Shown: positions 7,477 through 9,569 of the stretch, piece by piece
Numbering within the stretch: position 1 is the first letter of the stretch
How the letters are laid out: the number at the start of each line of letters is the position of its first letter
Assembly: GCA_019689955.1 (NCBI GenBank)
Contig: JADGGM010000064.1
Coordinates: 1-9,569, forward strand
Direction: 5' to 3'
From: Gemmatimonadaceae bacterium
GTDB lineage: Bacteria > Gemmatimonadota > Gemmatimonadetes > Gemmatimonadales > Gemmatimonadaceae
DNA: 9,569 nt
Notes under the pieces: generated by a model
Database searches by the model: none
Seen by the model: the letters and a program-made list of their open reading frames with translations, nothing else
Told to the model about the DNA's origin: nothing
Made by a program: the position numbers and the translations under genes

Positions 7477-8429
7477 CGCCGCGCGATGACGCGCTGCGCG
7501 GCCGCCACGATCGCGGCGGCGGTCATGCCGTACTTCTTCATCAGGTCTCCGGGCTTCCCCGACTCCGCGTACTGATCGCCGAGGTCCACGTACTCGATCG
7601 GCACCGGCGCGGCGAGCGAGGCGGCCTGCGCCACGGCGCTCCCGAGCCCTCCATGGTGCAGGTGCTCCTCGGCCACCACCAGCGCCTCGGTCTCGCGCGC
7701 GGCGCGGGCGATGGCCTCGCGGTCGAGCGGCTTGACGGTGTGCATGTCGAGCACACGCGCCTCGATCCCGTGCGCCGAGAGCTCCTCCGCCGCCAGGAGC
7801 GCCTCGCTCACGAGGAGGCCGTTGGCCACGATCGTGAGCGCGTCGCCATCGCGCAGCTGAATCGCCTTGCCGAACGCGAACGGCACGGCCGGCTCGTGCA
7901 CGATCGGTGCCTTGGGGCGGCCGAGTCGTAGGTACACCGGTCCATCGTGCGCGGCGGCGGCGTGCACGGCCGCCCGCATTGCGTGCTCATCCGCGGGGAC
8001 GCACACCACGAAGCCGGGGAGCGCGCAGGCGAGCGCGACGTCCTCCACCGACTGCTGCGAGACCCCGTCCTCGCCGATCGAGATCCCCCCGTGTGAGCCG
8101 GCGACCTTCACGTTGAGGCGCGGGTACGCGGCCCCCATGCGGAGCTGGTCGAACCCCTTGCACAGCACGAACGCGGCGAAGCTGGAGATGAACGGGATCT
8201 TCCCGCTCGAGGCGAGCCCGCTCGCCACGCCGACCATGTTGGCTTCCTGGATCCCGATGTTGAAGAACCGGTCGGGGAACTGCTTGCCGAACGTCCAGCT
8301 GAAGGTGGACTTGGCGAGGTCGGCGTCGATCACCACGACGTCCGGGTTCACCGTGCCGAGCACGAGGAGCGCGTCGCCGTACGCTTCGCGCGTGGCGCGG
8401 CCGAGGGGGAGAGCGAGGGTCTGAGCCAT
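7473..8429 (-). CDS. Transketolase, C-terminal subunit
   Basis: With the gene upstream, this 318-residue protein makes a split transketolase, moving two-carbon ketol units between sugar phosphates in the pentose phosphate pathway. Residues about 8-170 are the pyrimidine-binding domain: FFNIGIQEANMVGVASGLA (55-73) holds the catalytic Glu62 that contacts the thiamin aminopyrimidine, and GSHGGISIGEDGVSQQSVED spans 111-130. The C-terminal domain follows from about 185, with DALTIVANGLLVSEAL and VVAEEHLHHGGLGSAVAQ. The GEDGVSQQ segment has Gln where yeast and most bacterial enzymes have His in a THQ motif; animal transketolase also has SQ here. The ATG is three bases after the stop of the N-terminal subunit gene and has no good Shine-Dalgarno, suggesting coupled translation and equal subunit amounts. 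Confidence 0.94.
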   Translation of the reverse strand: MAQTLALPLGRATREAYGDALLVLGTVNPDVVVIDADLAKSTFSWTFGKQFPDRFFNIGIQEANMVGVASGLASSGKIPFISSFAAFVLCKGFDQLRMGAAYPRLNVKVAGSHGGISIGEDGVSQQSVEDVALACALPGFVVCVPADEHAMRAAVHAAAAHDGPVYLRLGRPKAPIVHEPAVPFAFGKAIQLRDGDALTIVANGLLVSEALLAAEELSAHGIEARVLDMHTVKPLDREAIARAARETEALVVAEEHLHHGGLGSAVAQAASLAAPVPIEYVDLGDQYAESGKPGDLMKKYGMTAAAIVAAAQRVIARR

Positions 8430-8432
8430 GAA

Positions 8433-9266
8433 TCAGGAGAGCGACTCGAGCGCCGCCGCGAGCTGCTCCGCGGTGGGCGCCTTGCCGTGGAATTCGTTGT
8501 TGTGCTCCATGAAGGAGACCCCTTTCCCCTTCACCGTGTGCGCGATGATGCACGTGGGCGCGTCGGTGCCGGCGCGGGCCTGCTGCAGCGCGTCGACCAC
8601 CGCGGCGATGTCGTGCCCATCGACCTCGATCACGCGCCAGCCGAACGCGGCGAACTTGGCGTCGAGTGGAGCGAGGGAGTTGATCGCGTCCACGGGGCCG
8701 TCGAGCTGGAACTTGTTGGCGTCGACGATCGCCGTGAGCGAGCCGAGGCGATAGTTCCCCGCGGTCATCGCGGCCTCCCATACCTGCCCTTCCTGGCATT
8801 CGCCGTCGCCCATGAGCACGAAGGTGTGGTAGTCGCGCCCATCGAGGCGCGCAGCGAGCGCGTGGCCGATCCCGATCGAGAGCCCCTGCCCGAGCGAGCC
8901 GGTGGAGGCCTCGATCCCGGGGGTGACCCCTTGCACCGGGTGCCCCTGCATGCGCGAGTCGATCTGCCGGAGCGTCCAGAGCTCCTCCACGTCGAAGTAC
9001 CCGCGCTCGGCGAGCGCCGCGTAGAGCACCGGGACGCCGTGCCCCTTGGAGAGGATGAAGCGATCGCGGTCGGGCCACAGCGGCTGCGCGGGATCGTGGC
9101 GGAGCACGCCGCCGAAGTACAGCGCGCAGACGATCTCCGTCGCGGAGAGGGAGCCGCCGGGGTGCCCGCTGTTGGCGGCAGCGATCATGCGTAGCACGTG
9201 GCAGCGCAAAGTGCGCGCGATCTCTTCCAGCTCCGCCACGGAAACGGCGGCCGGGGCAGCGGTCAT
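8433..9266 (-). CDS. Transketolase, N-terminal subunit
   Basis: This 277-residue protein is the thiamin-diphosphate (PP-domain) half of the split transketolase. Visible signatures are SGHPGGSLSATEIV (33-46) with the active-site His35, FILSKGHGVPVLYAAL (70-85) with His76, GHPVQGVTPGIEASTGSLGQ (108-127), and the ThDP/Mg motif from GDGECQEGQVWEA (153-165) to VDANKFQLDG (181-190), where Asp154 and Asn184 should bind the metal. The length is normal for the N-terminal member of the split form, against about 660 residues for one-chain transketolases. ATG 9266 has GGAG five bases upstream on the minus strand. It is first in a three-gene unit with the C-terminal subunit and the PLDc_N-type protein. 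Confidence 0.95.
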   Translation of the reverse strand: MTAAPAAVSVAELEEIARTLRCHVLRMIAAANSGHPGGSLSATEIVCALYFGGVLRHDPAQPLWPDRDRFILSKGHGVPVLYAALAERGYFDVEELWTLRQIDSRMQGHPVQGVTPGIEASTGSLGQGLSIGIGHALAARLDGRDYHTFVLMGDGECQEGQVWEAAMTAGNYRLGSLTAIVDANKFQLDGPVDAINSLAPLDAKFAAFGWRVIEVDGHDIAAVVDALQQARAGTDAPTCIIAHTVKGKGVSFMEHNNEFHGKAPTAEQLAAALESLS

Positions 9267-9305
9267 CCTGGCTCCAATGGGTCGTTTGGGGGGGGACAGC
9301 GCCTA

Positions 9306-9334
9306 ATAATATCCAGGGCGCCAAGCGGGCGGAA
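9306..9334 (-). promoter_or_regulatory. Candidate promoter of the transketolase unit
   Basis: On the minus strand TATTAT (9306-9311) differs from the TATAAT consensus at one base and sits in the only AT-rich patch of the gap. Seventeen bases upstream is TTCCGC (9329-9334), a poor -35 match. The -10 lies about 40 bases before the ATG. The weak -35 would suit a promoter needing an activator, and a 19-bp palindrome lies directly next to it. Sequence inference only. Confidence 0.4.
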
Positions 9335-9335
9335 C

Positions 9336-9354
9336 GGTGAAACGACGTTTCACC
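9336..9354. repeat. Perfect 19-bp palindrome, possible operator
   Basis: GGTGAAACG (9336-9344) and CGTTTCACC (9346-9354) are exact reverse complements around a single central A. It overlaps the stop codon of the hydrolase gene (9350-9352) and lies one base upstream of the candidate transketolase -35. Its length and symmetry suit a dimeric regulator. Read as RNA from the hydrolase gene it would fold into a short hairpin with a three-base loop, but no T-run follows, so a terminator is less likely. Confidence 0.55.
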
Positions 9355-9569
9355 CGTGCGGCGCCCGTGCGACGGCGCTCGCGAACCCGCTCACGACGGC
9401 GTTGAACGCCGCCGGGCGCTCGATGTTGCTCACGTGCCCGGCGCCGGGGATCACCTCGAGGCGGCTGCCGGCGATGGCGCGGTGCATGGCCTCGGCGTCG
9501 CGTAGCGGGGCGAGCACGTCCTCCTCCCCCGCGATGATGAGCGTGGGGACGTCGATCGTGGAGAGGGTG
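9350..9569 (-). CDS. Alpha/beta-hydrolase fold protein, C-terminal fragment
   Basis: The minus-strand frame is open from the window end to the TGA at 9352-9350, giving the last 72 residues. VPTLIIAGEEDVLAPLRDAEAM is the usual strand and turn carrying the acid of the catalytic triad (Asp in GEED), and RLEVIPGAGHVSNIERPAAFN carries the catalytic His in GAGH followed by the E-x-P-x-x-F pattern typical of this fold. The nucleophile and substrate-defining parts are outside the window, so esterase, lactonase or haloperoxidase-like activity cannot be told apart. It is co-directional with the transketolase unit and ends 83 bases before it. Confidence 0.88.
   Translation of the reverse strand, partial: TLSTIDVPTLIIAGEEDVLAPLRDAEAMHRAIAGSRLEVIPGAGHVSNIERPAAFNAVVSGFASAVARAPHG

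Noticed and set aside
7987..9324. 445-codon open frame on the minus strand
   Set aside because: Frame-shifted shadow of the two transketolase subunit genes; Arg/His/Gly-rich without motifs.

Overview
This window looks like ordinary chromosome from a GC-rich, free-living bacterium. Nearly every codon of the recognised genes ends in G or C. The gene set (short-form ThiC, 7Fe ferredoxin, split transketolase, YhbY protein, glycosyltransferase-methyltransferase fusion) would fit a Gemmatimonadota-like organism, but that is an inference from general character; no phylogenetic marker is present. There is no insertion sequence, phage gene, CRISPR array, rRNA or tRNA that I can support.

Layout. 1-1065 (+): 3' part of a GT-B (family 4-like) glycosyltransferase gene cut by the window start. 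1062-1147: TPP riboswitch whose closing helix contains that gene's stop codon and whose 3' end carries the Shine-Dalgarno of thiC. 1153-2544 (+): thiC, the HMP-phosphate synthase of thiamin synthesis. 2545-2943: 399 bases without a convincing gene, holding an 18-C homopolymer and a perfect 13-bp hairpin. 2944-3615 (+): exported protein with a recognisable JAMM/MPN metal-site pattern, translationally coupled to 3612-3923 (+), a YhbY-type RNA-binding protein. 3998-5680 (+): GT2 glycosyltransferase fused to a class I methyltransferase, meeting tail to tail with a 20-bp overlap a minus-strand pair: creatininase-family hydrolase (6425-5661) preceded by an unrecognised small protein (6774-6451). 6921-7184 (+): 7Fe ferredoxin, divergent from that pair. 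7198-7244: hairpin between convergent genes. 9266-7252 (-): three-gene unit of transketolase N-terminal subunit, transketolase C-terminal subunit and a two-helix PLDc_N-type membrane protein. 9569-9350 (-): C-terminal end of an alpha/beta hydrolase, with a perfect 19-bp palindrome over its stop codon and just upstream of the likely transketolase promoter.

How the genes work together. ThiC makes the pyrimidine half of thiamin and is controlled by TPP; transketolase in the same window uses TPP as cofactor, but the two lie in separate units and no direct link is visible. The two glycosyltransferases suggest cell-envelope or polysaccharide chemistry. The most unusual items are the exported JAMM-like protein with a cysteine-bracketed insert in its metal motif, the compact riboswitch overlapping a stop codon and an SD, the 19-bp palindrome before the transketolase genes, and the unknown gene paired with a creatininase homologue. 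I do not see a clear new multi-gene defence or mobile system here.
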